Notes under the pieces: generated by a model
What the model was told of the DNA's origin: nothing
Database searches by the model: none
What the model saw: the letters and a program-made list of their open reading frames with translations, nothing else
Shown: piece after piece, positions 11,846 through 24,067 of the stretch
Layout: each line of letters begins with the position of its first letter
Position numbering within the stretch: position 1 is the first letter of the stretch
Translations under genes and position numbers: made by a program
Assembly (NCBI GenBank): GCA_030760725.1
Contig: JASWHV010000005.1
Span: forward strand, 92,882,622-92,946,621
DNA: 64,000 nucleotides
Direction: 5' to 3'
Source: Neostapfia colusana
Taxonomy: Eukaryota > Streptophyta > Magnoliopsida > Poales > Poaceae

Positions 11846-13017
11846 GTCGCATGTTAAAAGATCTTCAGTGGAGGTGAGTCTCTGTTTTGTTTCTCCTGGG
11901 AGATCGACAGCAGCTGCTATCTTCAACAGCGCACGCCGAAATTTCCGTCGATCGCTGCACCAACCAACTTACAACGCTGATCGAATCCTGTCGGCTGAAC
12001 CAGCGCTCAGCACAACCAGTGCTCGACTGCCTCTCCTGTTTCCCGCTCACACCTGCCTTTTCCACGAGAGCCTCTGCCGCTGACAGCCGCGACAACCGGT
12101 CCACCAGCACTCAGCCATCTCTAAAGGTTGCACGCCGATCTGAGCCTCCCCACAGCGTCGCCATGCCCTCCTCAACGTGTCCGACGAAATAAGAGCTTGA
12201 TGGTTTCTCCACTGGAACCCGGCGCCGAGCTCGGTTTTTCCACCGAAGCCACAGCGAGCCGCCCGTCAAAAGAACCCGTGGCCAGGCCGCCACAGTTCAT
12301 CTCCCAGCAAGTTTAAAAAGTCATAAGGTTTGCCTAGACCTTCTCTTGCTTCACCGCAATAACCGGCAGCTTGTCATGAACTGTGCTCGTCAGAATTTTA
12401 GTTTTCCTGCCGACATGCGGTATGAACCGCGAGAAGAAAATCGGGAAATAATTGTGACACGATGCACCACTCATCACATAATCTAGAAAACCAGTTCTAC
12501 ATGTCCGTGCGAGTTCGTGGGGTCAAGAACCAGGGAGAACCATCGAGGAAACCTTCGGTTCTTCGAGTTTTTCTAGTTTTCACAGAATTTGACCTAGGTC
12601 GCACGGTGAACATGTATTTGCTGACGTTTCTCACGAGATCAGAGCCTTGGACGTTTCTCCCTAGGTTGTGGTGATGCTGTAGGAGCTAACTAAAGCAAGT
12701 TTGGGGCACTACAACGTCCTTGCGACGTCGCCGGAGTAGCCACAGAGGTTGCCACCGTCGCGAAGCCATTTACTATGATTGCCGGTTGCGCCAAGGGTGG
12801 CAGCGTGTTCCCCGAACAATTTTAGGTAGAGGTGGTGAGATTTGTTGAGTTCAGGGCACGGGAACACCCTCCCGGCGAGAACTACAGGGAGGTGGGCGGC
12901 GGACCAGCGCGGGACGGCTGGAGTTTGAAGAAGGTGCCCGGGCCCACTGTCAGTGAGAGGGAAAATAAAACTAGGATTTTCTGCAGCCTTGGATCAGTTT
13001 GTGATTGCGCACCGATG
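11846..13017 (+). repeat. E: old C-like LTR, first visible segment
   Basis: From 11846 the sequence aligns with the reverse complement of the C LTR, starting in its GC-rich part (for example TCTCTGTTTT at about 11879). It runs through a GC-rich block that ends at the F insertion. Bases 13013-13017 (CGATG) are the target duplicate of F. The sequence resumes at 18138 on the far side of F. Only short chance reading frames are visible; I see no host gene. Confidence 0.65.
13013..13017. repeat. Left target-site duplication of F (CGATG)
   Basis: CGATG directly precedes TGATGTGG of the F 5' LTR, and the same five bases follow CACATCA of the 3' LTR at 18133-18137. A 5-bp duplication fits a gypsy integrase and fixes both ends of F. 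Confidence 0.9.
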
Positions 13018-13952
13018 TGATGTGGACATCACTCCTGCAGATATACACAACACTCACATGGTAGACATGCAAGGTCACATTACTAGAGCTCGAGCACGAC
13101 AATTGAATTAAGAGGTGAGCTCGTTTCTGAACAATTCTTTATATGTGAATTTTGAGAGTATGTTGCTACCTAATGGATTAATTATGATTAGGAACAATGG
13201 AGAGGACATGGAGATACATGGAGAGGGGTTTGGAGGCGTGGAGGACAAGAAAATACGAAAAAAGAAGTTAGAGACCGAGCCCAACTCAAAATTGAGTCCA
13301 ACTCGTTCCCAGGAGCAGTCCACCTTAAAATGGATGCACAGGAGGCATACGGACTCCGTTTTTGACGTTTTACATATGCACGAAAAGCTGAGAGGATAAA
13401 CTTTCCAATGGAACTGGCCCCACGTCAAAAAATTCTCTTGGAGTCGACGGGAAACTTCGAAACAATATAAAGTTTAGAGTCTGTCAGGGTGTTGCATCAC
13501 CTAGTTGGGCCATTGGGCCTTGTATCGAGTCCAAGTCCATTATGTACGTGTCTTAGGGTTAGGTCACGACCCTAGAACCCCTCTGGTCGTCCTCCACCTC
13601 CTTTATACCCCCTAGCTACCATCACAAACAGCTGGGTTTTGCTTAGATTATTTTGTCAAGAACAGTTTCGCCGTTCATCGGTTTGTGAGACCCCAACTTG
13701 AGTGCTTCATATCTTTCAGCAATTTGGTTGCATTCTTTCTTGTTCTTGCTTGTGTTCTTCGATTCGCAGGCAAGGATTAGCCTTGTTGGCGAGGTCAACC
13801 ACGCAATATCGGTTGATAACCTGGGGAGACGTGGTGCTGCGACTGCAGGGTTCAAAAGGTGTTGTTCAGAAGCCGGATCGATTTGTGTCAAGTCTCCACC
13901 AAATTGAGAGTTATCAGAACCTTTCGGAAGATCAGGACCCCTGTACACATCA
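13018..13952 (+). repeat. 5' LTR of F
   Basis: This 935-bp direct repeat of 17233-18132 starts TGATGTGGACATC and ends GTACACATCA. Its first ~110 bases are the duplicated end of the pol reading frame (stop at about 13111). It contains a segment at about 13636-13668 that is absent from the 3' LTR. Confidence 0.93.
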
Positions 13953-13954
13953 AG

Positions 13955-13966
13955 TGGTATCAGAGC
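13955..13966 (+). promoter_or_regulatory. Primer-binding site of F (initiator Met tRNA)
   Basis: TGGTATCAGAGC lies two bases after the 5' LTR. It complements the 3' end of plant initiator-methionine tRNA, the usual primer for these families. Confidence 0.93.
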
Positions 13967-15057
13967 TTTAGGTACACCGTCAGGTTCGCCTTCCCCTAGT
14001 TTTGTTTATCTTGAACTCGTCCTATCATCCACGAAAAAGCCAAAAAAATTATAGTCATAGGTTTCCCCATCCCAGACCAGGTTTAGACTTTTGCACAATT
14101 CTGTTTTGGAGTCCGTAGTGTTGAATTTGTGTCCTAGTTCGTATTTTGTTGCTGGTTTAATCGTGTTTTGTTCCTACTTTGTTATTCCATCCGCTGCATT
14201 CCATCGAAACCCTAGCTGCCACAATCGTTATCAAATCGATCACCATAACTATTCCTTGTGCTAGGGTTATCCTTGTTCTTCAGTTTTCATCACATATTAC
14301 GTGAGTTTATCCTCCTTGATATACGCACACCATACCACACGTTGTCACCATCATATCCAATTTTTTTTCTCACCACCGTTTCCAATTCAGCTCCACCAAA
14401 ACATAATCTTGTGGTGCTGTCTTAAAACAGCCATAACCTTGGCATTGGGTTAAATTACATTGCTCACATTCACTTTGGAAGATTGATTATTTGGCATCTA
14501 AAGGCTCAACAACAATCATAAAGAAACATATTGAATTTCTGTTGTCCACATCTTCTTTTCTCATGTGAGCTGAAAATTTGTGTGACGTGTATATTAGTGC
14601 TCCTGATTTCACGACAGATATAAAAAATCAAAGAAAAAAATATAGAAAAGAAAATTTGTGAAGAGGAGCACAAATATCAAAACTTGGGTGTGTTATTTTG
14701 CCTCGTGGTGCAATTGTTCCTGCTCAATTATTGTCCTTATCATTCATACTTCTTGCTGTCTTGTTCATAACATCCGGGATAAGACACAAGAAGGCCAGCA
14801 ACTAGGACGAGTGTTTGGACATCTATTCAACATTACTATCTGTTATTGAATTGTGTGCTACTCACATATATTTGGCCATCCAAAGTCCACATTCATCCTT
14901 TCGAACAGCACAAGTTTTTGACCCTTGCAATCACTGAATCACGTCGTCCAGGTATCCTTTGCCTTGTTGTGGTAAGAAACTTGTAAGAGCTTGGTAAGAC
15001 TCGACCCATTGCCTTGTGAGTTCCACCATCATTGCGTAGTAGTTAATAGGGATAATC
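13967..15057 (+). other. Untranslated leader of F
   Basis: This 1.1-kb AT-rich stretch lies between the PBS and gag. I see no long reading frame and no obvious inserted element. Confidence 0.7.
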
Positions 15058-16425
15058 TTGTTGTTTTCCATATTATTCTTGCTAACAATGTCAGATCATG
15101 TTGATCCTACGGAGTGTGTTTTGAAAAGTGAGATGAAGGGTTACATAGAACAAATGATGAAGTATGTCAAGGAAGCAATCGCACAAGGGGTAAAAGATTA
15201 TTTTGCTGAACAAAGAATACCCCACACCCTTAAGAGGTTGGACAAACGATTAAGCTCGCTAGTTGGAAGGATTGATGATATGGAGACCCACCTACCATTC
15301 AGCCATGATGCTACCCACCACAACAACTTTCAAAAAGAAGAAGACGTGTTGTGTGATGTCAATGGAGAGGTGGATACACGTGCTGCACAGAATGTACATC
15401 TACGTCAACACCTTCATCAAAACACTCATGGTATGGTAGGAAACAACATGCGTGGTAACAATAACCACCGTCTTGATGACCCTTTTGCTAAAGTTAAATT
15501 TTCCATACCTTCATTTTCTGGTGCTTATGATGCTGAGGCATATCTTTGTTGGGAAATGACGGTTGAGCAGAAATTTAATTCCCACCTTGTTCCTGAACAA
15601 AATAGAGTTCGACAAGCCACTAGTGAGTTTAAGGATTTTGCTATAATATGGTGGAATGAACTAGGTACCACACGCTTACAACCTAATACATGGGAATGTT
15701 TAAAAGAAGCTATGCGTAATCGTTTTGTTCCTCCATCCTACCAACGTGATTTACTAAAGAAATTGCAGCGCTTAGAGCAGGGAAATAATTCTGTCCAAGA
15801 TTATTATGCGGAGCTTCAAAAGGGTATGATACGATGTGGGGTAGTAGAGGACACTAAAGATAAAATTTGTCGTTTCTATGGAGGGTTGAGACGTGAGATA
15901 CAGGATATTGTTGATTATAAGAAATTTAATACTGTCAACCAGTTGTTGCAGCTTGCTATGCTTGCAGAAAAGGAGTTACAAGGTCGTCAACAAAAGAAGA
16001 AGAGCAGCAGCGGTGCCTCCTACACTCCACGCACGACAACATCTTCGGGGGCGTCCAAGTCATTCCGTTTTGATGCCCTTTCACCAAAACCAGCAGCCAA
16101 GCTTCCTTCTGGCAGCAACAACATTTCAGCAGCACCGAAACCACCACGTGCACGACCTGCGGATTCGGGTAAAAATTCCATGCAGGTACCCGCCAAAAGT
16201 GCTTCATCCGTTGCTTCAACAGGACGCACTTCCGGCATTCAGTGCCACCGCTGCCATGGTCTTGGTCATGTGCAAAAAGATTGTCCTAGTCAGCGGGCAT
16301 ACGTGGCTACAGAAGAGGGGGGTACATCAGCACCTCCGATGTCGAAGACAACAATGATGATGAAGCTGCCACGGACAATGATGAGGGACATGTTTTTGGG
16401 AGTGAAGACACATCAGCCTACATGA
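15058..16425 (+). CDS. F gag protein (3' end frameshifted)
   Basis: The 455-residue frame encodes a gypsy-type Gag, the capsid/nucleocapsid precursor that packages element RNA in the cytoplasm. Residues about 140-310 hold the retrotransposon gag core (KVKFSIPSFSGAYDAEAYL, FKDFAIIWWNEL, then LQRLEQGNNSVQDYY). A basic, Ser/Pro-rich stretch follows, then one CCHC knuckle, CHRCHGLGHVQKDC, near residues 397-410. The more likely start is the ATG at 15088 (MSDHVDPTEC), since the first ten residues upstream look non-native. After the knuckle, a run of six G at 16317-16322 shifts the frame. The other frame then gives an acidic linker leading into protease, so gag and pol were probably once one frame. 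Confidence 0.85.
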   Translation: MLFSILFLLTMSDHVDPTECVLKSEMKGYIEQMMKYVKEAIAQGVKDYFAEQRIPHTLKRLDKRLSSLVGRIDDMETHLPFSHDATHHNNFQKEEDVLCDVNGEVDTRAAQNVHLRQHLHQNTHGMVGNNMRGNNNHRLDDPFAKVKFSIPSFSGAYDAEAYLCWEMTVEQKFNSHLVPEQNRVRQATSEFKDFAIIWWNELGTTRLQPNTWECLKEAMRNRFVPPSYQRDLLKKLQRLEQGNNSVQDYYAELQKGMIRCGVVEDTKDKICRFYGGLRREIQDIVDYKKFNTVNQLLQLAMLAEKELQGRQQKKKSSSGASYTPRTTTSSGASKSFRFDALSPKPAAKLPSGSNNISAAPKPPRARPADSGKNSMQVPAKSASSVASTGRTSGIQCHRCHGLGHVQKDCPSQRAYVATEEGGTSAPPMSKTTMMMKLPRTMMRDMFLGVKTHQPT

Positions 16426-17326
16426 ACATTATTGTGCAGCGGGTGCTGAACACACAGGTACAACAACTTGATAGATTACAATACCATAATTTGTTTCAGA
16501 TTTTCTTTGTCATCAAGAACCGGCGAGCACGTGTCATCATTGATGGAGGAAGCTGCAACAACTTGGTGAGTTCTGAATTGGTCAAGAAGCTTAGCTTGAA
16601 TACATGACCACACCCACAACCGTACTATATTCAATGGTTGAATAATTCTGGAAGAGCTAAGGTAACACAAACTTGCAGAATTCCGTTTTCCATTGGTACA
16701 TATGTTGATTCCGTTGATTGTGATGTGGTGCCCATGCAAGCGTGTTCATTTTTATTGGGTCGACCTTGGGAACGTGATAAAGATGCTTTGCACCATGGTA
16801 GAAGTAATAAATATACTTTTATGCATAAAGGAAAGAAAATTACTTTGATACCTTTGACTCCTGCTGAAATTGTATAAGCTGATAGGGAGAGAGCTGGAAT
16901 TTCTAGTAGTTCTAAATCATAAAATCAACAAGTCATTAATTCTGTGTTACCACCAAATAATCAGAGATCTACACCTAGTTCTAGACGGAGGGAATTAAAT
17001 TGAAGGGTCGTGTAATGCTTGCGACAAAATCAGACCTTGCTGAAATTTCTGATCATGATATTTGCTGTGCATTGGTGTGCACACAAGTTTTGTTCTCCAT
17101 TTATGATATTGCTAGCTCTTTGCCTCCCGAGTTTCGGGTTAGTCCCACCTTTAGCATTTCAGATTTGAGGCCATATTTGGGAGAAGAAGATGAGCTTGAG
17201 TCGAGGACGACTCCAATGCAAGAGGGGGAGGATGATGTGGACATCACTCCTGCAGATATACACAACACTCACATGGTAGACATGCAAGGTCACATTACTA
17301 GAGCTCGAGCACGACAATTGAATTAA
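16422..17326 (+). pseudogene. F protease and residual pol with RT-RNase H-integrase deleted
   Basis: This frame resumes with a pepsin-like protease, active-site motif IIDGGSCNN near 16539-16565, and a downstream flap region ending LLGRPWERDKDALHHGRSNKY. A TGA at 16605-16607, a TAA at 16875-16877, further stops to about 16994 and a frameshift near 16995 break it. From about 17000 a pol linker (KGRVMLATKSDLAEIS) runs to SLPP near 17121. It then joins directly to the integrase C-terminal tail (PTFSISDLRPYLGEED). About 3 kb that would encode RT, RNase H and integrase core is absent. The tail frame ends at the TAA at 17324-17326, which lies 94 bases inside the 3' LTR. Confidence 0.85.
17221..17232 (+). 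promoter_or_regulatory. Polypurine tract of F
   Basis: AGAGGGGGAGGA abuts the 3' LTR start TGATGTGG. It is also translated as part of the pol tail, because the frame crosses into the LTR. Confidence 0.88.
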
Positions 17327-18132
17327 GAGGTGAGCTCGTTCTTGAACAATTCTTTATATGTGAATTTTGAGAGTATGTTGCTACCTAATTGATTAATTAT
17401 GATTAGGAACCATGGAGAGGACATGGAGATACATGGACAGGGGTTTGGAGGCGTGGAGGACCAGAAAATACGCCAACAAGAAGTTAGAGACCGAGCCCAA
17501 CTAAAACTCGAGTCCAACTCGGGGCCAGGAGCAGTCCACCTTAAAATGGATGCACGGGAGGCATACGGACTCCGTTTTTGATGTTCTACATATGCACGGA
17601 AAGCTGAGAGGATAAACTTTCCAATGGAACCTGCCCCATGTCAAAATTCCCTTGGAGTCGACGGGAAACTTCGAAACAATATAAAGTTTAGAGTCTGTCA
17701 GGGTGTTGCATCACCTAGTTGGGCCATTGGGCCTTGTATCGAGTCCAAGTCCATAATGTACGTGTCTTAGGGTTAGGTAACGACCCCAGCACCCCCCTGG
17801 TCGTCCTCCACCTCCTTTATACCCCCTAGCCACCGTCACAAACAGTTTCACCGTTCATCGGTTTGTGAGACCCCAACTTGAGTGCTTCATATCTTTCAGC
17901 AATTTGGTTGCATTCTTTCTTGTTCTTGCTTGTGTTCTTCGATTCGCAGGTAAGGATTAGCCTTCTTGGTGAGGTCAACCATGCAATATCGGTTGGTAAC
18001 CTGAGGAGACGTGGTGCTGCGATTGCAGGGTTCAGAACGTGTTGTTCGGAAGCCGGATCGATTTGTGTCAAGTCTCCACCAAATCGAGAGTTATCAGAAT
18101 CTTTCGGAAGATCGGGAACCCTGTACACATCA
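17233..18132 (+). repeat. 3' LTR of F
   Basis: This 900-bp LTR repeats 13018-13952 and ends GTACACATCA, followed by the duplication CGATG at 18133-18137. Its first 94 bases are translated as the end of pol. Confidence 0.93.
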
Positions 18133-18137
18133 CGATG

Positions 18138-18832
18138 TCTCTGTGGTCCCGTGTCTTCGTCTCAGGAAGTGACACGTAGCTCCGGGCCCACAGTCAGAAA
18201 TTTAATGTTTTCCCCAAATTTATTTGAGGTTCAGATTTACTCCAAACTTTAGAAGGCCATATCTTTCGCTAGCAAACTCCAAAATTAGTGACTCAAATTG
18301 GGTTAGATTCAGGTGAAAAACTCTATCCCAATATGCAACCCAATTTTTATGGAAGTCAAAAAATTATTCTTTAAAAATTTTAAACTTTTCAGCAAAAGAT
18401 TTTTTGAGGGAGTTTGGTTCATCTAAAAATCCTCCAATTCCACCACGGTAATCCTTAGGATGTTATTGAACTCCTGTAAAAATTTCAGCTCATTTGGAGT
18501 TGATTTGATTAGCATAATTCAGATTTCAATTTGCTCTGCTCAAATGAATACAGAAACATTTTCAGAGAATTTCCAAAAATTGAAAATTCAGTTCTGGGCA
18601 ATTCTTAACTCCAAAAATCCTAGGAAAATTCATGCAGGCTCTATGTACTATAATTGAAATTTTATTTCACTAGGTTTGACATGAACATGTGAGTTACTTC
18701 AGAATTAATTCTTTTTTCCTTAATTGCTTAGAGAATTGTTCTGAATAACCACTCTATGAAAAGTGTTAATTTTTTATTCAGATGAGTTTCTTGTGACAAG
18801 TAACTCACATGAAAAGTTTCAGATTCATTGGA
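18138..18832 (+). repeat. E: second segment of the old C-like LTR
   Basis: This continues E after F. It matches the reverse complement of the C LTR from about 22300 down to 21650, including CTCAAATTGGGTTAGATTCAG, CTTCAGAATTAATTC and TTTCTTGTGACAAG. It stops at TTCATTGGA, where LTR G begins. The remainder of E is not in the window. Confidence 0.7.
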
Positions 18833-19895
18833 TGTAAGGGATCAAGTTTTGCATACACTCAAAGTGTTCGTCACCCCACACACACACCTCACTTGTGGAA
18901 GTTTTATGAACATCTTTGAAGAGCAAGTAAACACCATCAACATAGTCATTTGATGATAAACTCACAAAATGCAAAAGTGGTACTTCCTACATGCATCGTA
19001 TAAGGGCTGATCATATGAAAAACTTCTACACCTTGTTAGGAATGCTCATGCCAAATTTCACCCAAATCCAAAACCTTTTGAAGTATTTTTGGGCATAATT
19101 AGAGAGAGGCTAGTTTGAACTTAAATTCAAATTCAAACTCCTTTCATCCCATGAATTCAAAAGTGAGATCCATATTAACACTCAGCACATTTTTGTGAGC
19201 TCACACACCAATTTTCACTCCATTTGGATTTGATCTTGACATGAGCTATTTTGGCTAAATTCAAATCAAATTTGAATTTCAGTTCAAATGTGCTTCAAAT
19301 TCAATCAAACTAATTCCACAATTTGATCACTTTACAAACCAAATCCAATTTGGGTGATTGACCAAATGACCAAGGGTAGGAAGGTACCTACTGTTTTGAG
19401 CAGTGGGAAAATTGAAGTTTAGATGTTAAAATTTTGAGTGGGACCCTCCTGTCAGTCTATCCTTTGATCAACCGACTGAAGGAAACGGCGCTCGGTTTCT
19501 CGGGCTGCAGCTGAGCGCGCCACCGAGCGGAGGACGGCACCAGATCCTGCTTCGTTTCCACGCACTGGAGACCAGCTGCCCGACGTCTTATCCCTATTCG
19601 ATGTGCCCCGTTTGCTCACAACCCAAATCCACAGCGAGTTCATCCTCTCTCACGCCGAGCTCAACCGAAATCGCGCCTCCCTCTCAGTCCCTCTCGCGAG
19701 CAGGCCAATCACTCGCAAACAGAGGCTTTCCAGTAGCAAAACGGCATCGTGGGTTCGTGAGCAACATCCTCGACGTCTTGTTGCCCCGTGACCGAATTCC
19801 CTTGAGCTAACCAAGCGTTTTTCCGGTGACCCGAGCATTGCCAGCGTTCGGTGCTCTCGCGGACAGATCGGCACAGCCATCCTTGCCTCCACATC
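18833..19895 (+). repeat. G: LTR related to A/B family, first segment
   Basis: TGTAAGGGATCAAG at 18833 resembles the A/B LTR start. The next kilobase follows that LTR in order (CACACACCTCAC, ACCATCAACAT, CCATGAATTCAAAAGTG, then a GC-rich block). It is interrupted at 19895 by element C. The last five bases, ACATC, are the probable target duplicate of C, and G resumes at 60229. The five bases before G (TTGGA) would be its own target duplicate, but the other side is not visible. Confidence 0.75.
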
Positions 19896-22800
19896 TGTGA
19901 GGGCCCCGTCCCGATCACGGGGCCATGCCACCTCGCCCGAGAATTGCATTGGGTGGTGTCGTGTTATGCGGCACCCAACAGCACACATATAAGGAACAAC
20001 GTATTACATAAATCAAAAGCGGAAGCTTACAAATGTCCTTTGTAAATAATTTACATAAAATAGCTACAGAGGAAGTCTATACACAGCTCACATCGAATAA
20101 CTAGTGAGCACCCGAGAAGAGGTCCAGCCCGCGGACTCCTCTTGCTAGCAGCACGAAGACACGGCAGCGGCTAGGTCCTCCATGTGTAACATGACTCAGA
20201 AGTCTCCGAGTCTCACTGGGCAACCTTCTTTATTCGCGTCGATATTAACCTGCAAAACCACTCGTTGCAAGAGTGAGCACAAAGGCTTAGCAAGACTTAA
20301 CCGTCTCTCCTAAAACATGCAACTCTACATGAAAGTAACTTAAGACCTAAACATATAAGTTGCAAAAAGACTTGCCTACGAGTTCATCCTTAACTTTCAG
20401 ATTTTAGCCATAATAGTAGTGACCTTGCGCCCAGCAATATTGGAACTCCACAATCAAACAAGAAACGATTCATTCCAATGTTACTTGTCCCAAGGTGGAA
20501 AATAACTTTAGTCTGCTCTATCTCTATTTCAAACAGGGTTTTCATGCAATTTACAATAATCATAGAAGCAATTAAAACTTTTGCAAACTGTTCCCACACA
20601 AGTTAATTACTACGTCACAACATGGGAGCAAGCGGTACTCAATAACCGCGAGCGATGGTGATTCGAATCAAACACTGCCCGGATAGCTCGACACATACGC
20701 CCGCCTATGAAGACCCAAATCTGGCGTCCTTCATTACGTCGTATGTGGCAACCTTTCGCAGGACACTCGACTGTAGAACAGGTCGAGCCGTCTCGGGCTC
20801 ATAGGTCTAACGAGACGATATGGTATGCCTCTACAATCCAGTTAACCTGGTACATCGGTTTCCTGGGTCCCATATAGCAGTAAGCATCCGGTACAAAACT
20901 CAATACTTGCTCCTCGATGCGGCACACGCATCGGTCCTTAACCCACACAGGCAGAGCTACTCGACCAAGACCTCGTCTTGTCGCTGCCTACCCTCCTGCC
21001 CGGTCTCATTTTTAGAAATGTAAACTTTAGTTTGCCTCTTTTCCAATCACACTTATGTAATCCTATACTATAGCTCGCGAGTAGATTCCAACTACTCGTC
21101 TTCTACTAGATGTCCTATCCTATTTAGCACGGCCTTATTCTATAGCGATGACACCATTCTACCCTTGACACCAGGGTTCATTTTGGTCATGCAAGTGGAG
21201 TATAAAACATCCTTGACCTAATGCACATACAAACTCGAACCATAGTAGTGAACAAAGTAAAAACTTTATAAAATAGCTTAAATGCAAACTAGAGCTTGCC
21301 TTGGTTTTGCAGGTGACTAAAGTCAGATAATTGTGAAGTAAGTTGCTGATGACTTGAAGCTTAATCACTGCCCCTATTGCTCCTTGATCCAAGCTTAACT
21401 TCTTCTTCACTTTTCCACGTTTAATCACTACAGGTTATGAATATGAATATATGTTTATTTGTAAAATTTTTGCTAACAAGTGCTAAAGACAAGTTTAAAA
21501 CTGTAACTCTGTTTAAGAATTTAAAATGACACTGGTGCTAGTGATTTGGGTTTGGGTTGAAGTACTATGATCAAGTGATAAGTGGGGTTCATCACTTGGC
21601 GGTGATCACCTAATGAAGTTGAACAGAACATTACTGATCCAGTGCTCCAATGGAGCTGGAAATTTTCTGGTGAGTTCCTTGTCACAAGAAAGTCATCTGG
21701 ACCAAAATTTATAATTTTTCACTGAGTAGTTCACTCAGAACAATTCCCTAAGCATTTAGGCAAAAAGGAATTAATTCTGAATAATTTGCACTTTCATGCA
21801 ACTTCAAGTTATCTACAATTTCAAACAAAGCTCAGGGGGCATGCATGAATTTTCCTAGGATTTTTGGAGCTAAGAACTGCCCAGAACTGAATTTCCAAGT
21901 TTTGGAAATTCTCTGAAATTGTTTCTGTATTCATTTGAACACAGAAACTTGAAATTAGAATTATCATAACTAAATCAACTACAAATGAGCTTACAATTTT
22001 ACAGGAGTTCACTAATAGCCTATAGAATATTCTGGCAAAATTTGGGGATTTTTGGATGAACCAAACTCCCTCACAAATTATTTTTCTTAAAAGCTTTAAA
22101 GAATTCCCCAGAATTAAATAACGATTTTTATACAAATTGGGTTGCGTATTTGGATAGAGTTTTTCAATATGAATCCAACCCAATTTGAATCACTGAATTC
22201 GGAGCTTACTAGCATAAGTTATGCCCTCCCAAAGTTTGAATCAAATCTGGTATTTGAAATAAACCGGGGAAAAGTTTAAAAGTCTGACAGTGCGTCTGGG
22301 GTGTCGTGGCACCTTCTGATGTGCCGGCACACGGGGATATACAGTTCCCCCGCACAGTCATAAACTGATCCGGTGCAACAGAAGATCCCACTCCCCCTCT
22401 ACCGATGCTGACACGTGGGCCAGCCCCCGCTTCGTCTACCTCCTGCCACCCGCGCTCCCGCGCCGCCGAGCTCGCCGGAGCTCTCGCCGGGATGGGGCTC
22501 CCGTCATCGGAACTCACTGATTTTTGCCGCCCCCATGTATTCTCGTGCGAGGAACACGTTGCCGGTCTTATCTCGGATCGAAGATGGCCGGAACCCTAGG
22601 CGCGACGGCGACAGTGGCTGCGGCATCTCCGGCGACGTCGCTAGGGCGTTATGCAGCACCAAACACGTCGCCGTTTGCTCGTACAACACCACTGAACCAA
22701 GGAGAACACGGATCCAACCTCCGATCTCGCTAAACTCGCTGGAAGTATGACCTCACCATCGGGCTAGGTCAAAAATTCAGCGACAATCGAAAAACTCGAT

Positions 22801-24031
22801 GAACAGCGGCTTTGCTCGACAGTTCTCGGTGGTTCTTGATCCTATGAACTCGCACAGAGGTATAGAATGTGTATTCTACGTTGTGTGTGGAGTGGTTCAA
22901 CGTGTGAGACAAATTTGCTGAGTTTCTCCCATCGAGTATTATTGTATGTCGACGGCAAAAAGAAAAATTCCAGCGAGCACCGTTCGTGACAGGCTGCCGG
23001 GATTGCGGTGAAGCAAGAAGAGGTCTAGGCGCATGTTTTTGCTTTTGCAGCTCGTTGGGAGAAGCCCTGTGGCGGCAGGGCGATGATTTCTTGTCGCGGC
23101 GGACTCACCCTGCGCTGTGGAGGGAAACTGATCTCGACGCCGAGGTTCCCGTGGAGCTAGCGCCTGGTTTTCGCTTCGGGCATGCTGAGGGAGGTCCGGC
23201 GGTGCTGTAGGGAGGCTCAGCTAGGCATGCAACTCGTCGGGCTGGCCGGGCGCCGATGAACAGAGCATTTTCTTCCGTGCGGCAGCAGCTCGGCGAGGAA
23301 GGCACGGGATAACGATGGGAGCTGTGGGAGGTGGCTGTGTCAGGCGACGTTCTCTCGGTGGAGTCGATAAGGGCAAGGGAAAACCGACTCCGGGGAAGCT
23401 CAGGAGCTGGCGGCAACGTTGCCTCAGTGGCGCGTGCTGCGTTCGGCGCCTTCGAGCGAAATCAGAGGAACCGGTTTGTTTTGATTGAGGGAGTCTGAAC
23501 AGGAAAACAGAGACTTGTGGGTTAAGTCTTCCCCCCTCTCCATGACAATTGGGCCCCACTCATTTCCTCTCTTAATATCCAAATTTTGGCACATTGCAAA
23601 CTTCAATCCTATGGAGCTCAAATATGAACACCATTTGGCAAATTGACAAGTTTAACTCAGTTTCAAATTTGAATTCAAATTTCAATGAAAATTCACAAGT
23701 CCCTTTGATATACATATCAAAGCACCTCCAAATTTTCTCAACATTTGCCTTCCTCATAATTTGTACCTGAAGAATTTGAATATGCCATCTGATTTTTGAG
23801 TTGGCCCCTGCAAATTAGAGTTTTGAACCAACAGTTTGGAACCCTCATTTTGGAAATGGCCACCTTATGATTGAAGGGAACAATTTAGTTCAAAGACTAA
23901 TTTAAACTCCTTTTGCACAGGACCATATTCACATGTTTATGAAAGTTTTTTGCAAGTCCCAATTCTTGAAATTAAACTCAACTTTATTCACAACTCAAGT
24001 TTTGCATTTACAAGTTTTTGGGACTTTTACA
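19896..24031 (-). repeat. 3' LTR of element C
   Basis: This 4136-bp LTR starts TGTGAGGGCC and ends CTTTTACA on the plus strand. It matches 56092-60228 with substitutions of several percent. It has the same plan as the B LTR: AT-rich flanks and a GC-rich block (about 22280-23560). It carries a variant of the 18-base block at 20645-20662. Reading frames inside are short; I see no gene. Confidence 0.95.
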
Positions 24032-24067
24032 TTCCTCTCCCCTTAAAAAGAATCTCGTCACGAGATT
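24032..24067 (-). promoter_or_regulatory. Element C: polypurine tract and adjoining hairpin
   Basis: On the minus strand AATCTCG-TGA-CGAGATT precedes TTTTTAAGGGGAGAGGAA, which abuts the LTR. Plus-strand coordinates are 24032-24049 for the tract and 24051-24067 for the hairpin. The stem equals that in A and B. Confidence 0.85.

Larger units (their letters stand above)
13018..18132 (+). mobile_element. Element F: CRM-like gypsy derivative lacking RT and integrase
   Basis: F is a complete 5115-bp insertion with LTRs of 935 and 900 bp, a PBS, a PPT and the duplication CGATG. Inside are gag, a damaged protease and the C-terminal tail of pol. The RT, RNase H and integrase regions are gone, so it must have depended on another element. 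LTR ends TGATG...CATCA, the 900-bp LTR, the DGGSCNN protease motif and a pol frame running into the 3' LTR resemble grass CRM (centromeric) chromoviruses. No chromodomain or CR motif remains to confirm this. The LTRs differ by about 5% plus a roughly 33-bp indel, so it is not recent. Confidence 0.85.

Noticed and set aside
13018..13120. Pol C-terminus upstream of F's 5' LTR, at first suggesting a tandem pair of elements sharing an LTR
   Set aside because: The duplication CGATG lies exactly before TGATGTGG, so these codons are part of the LTR and F is a normal single insertion.
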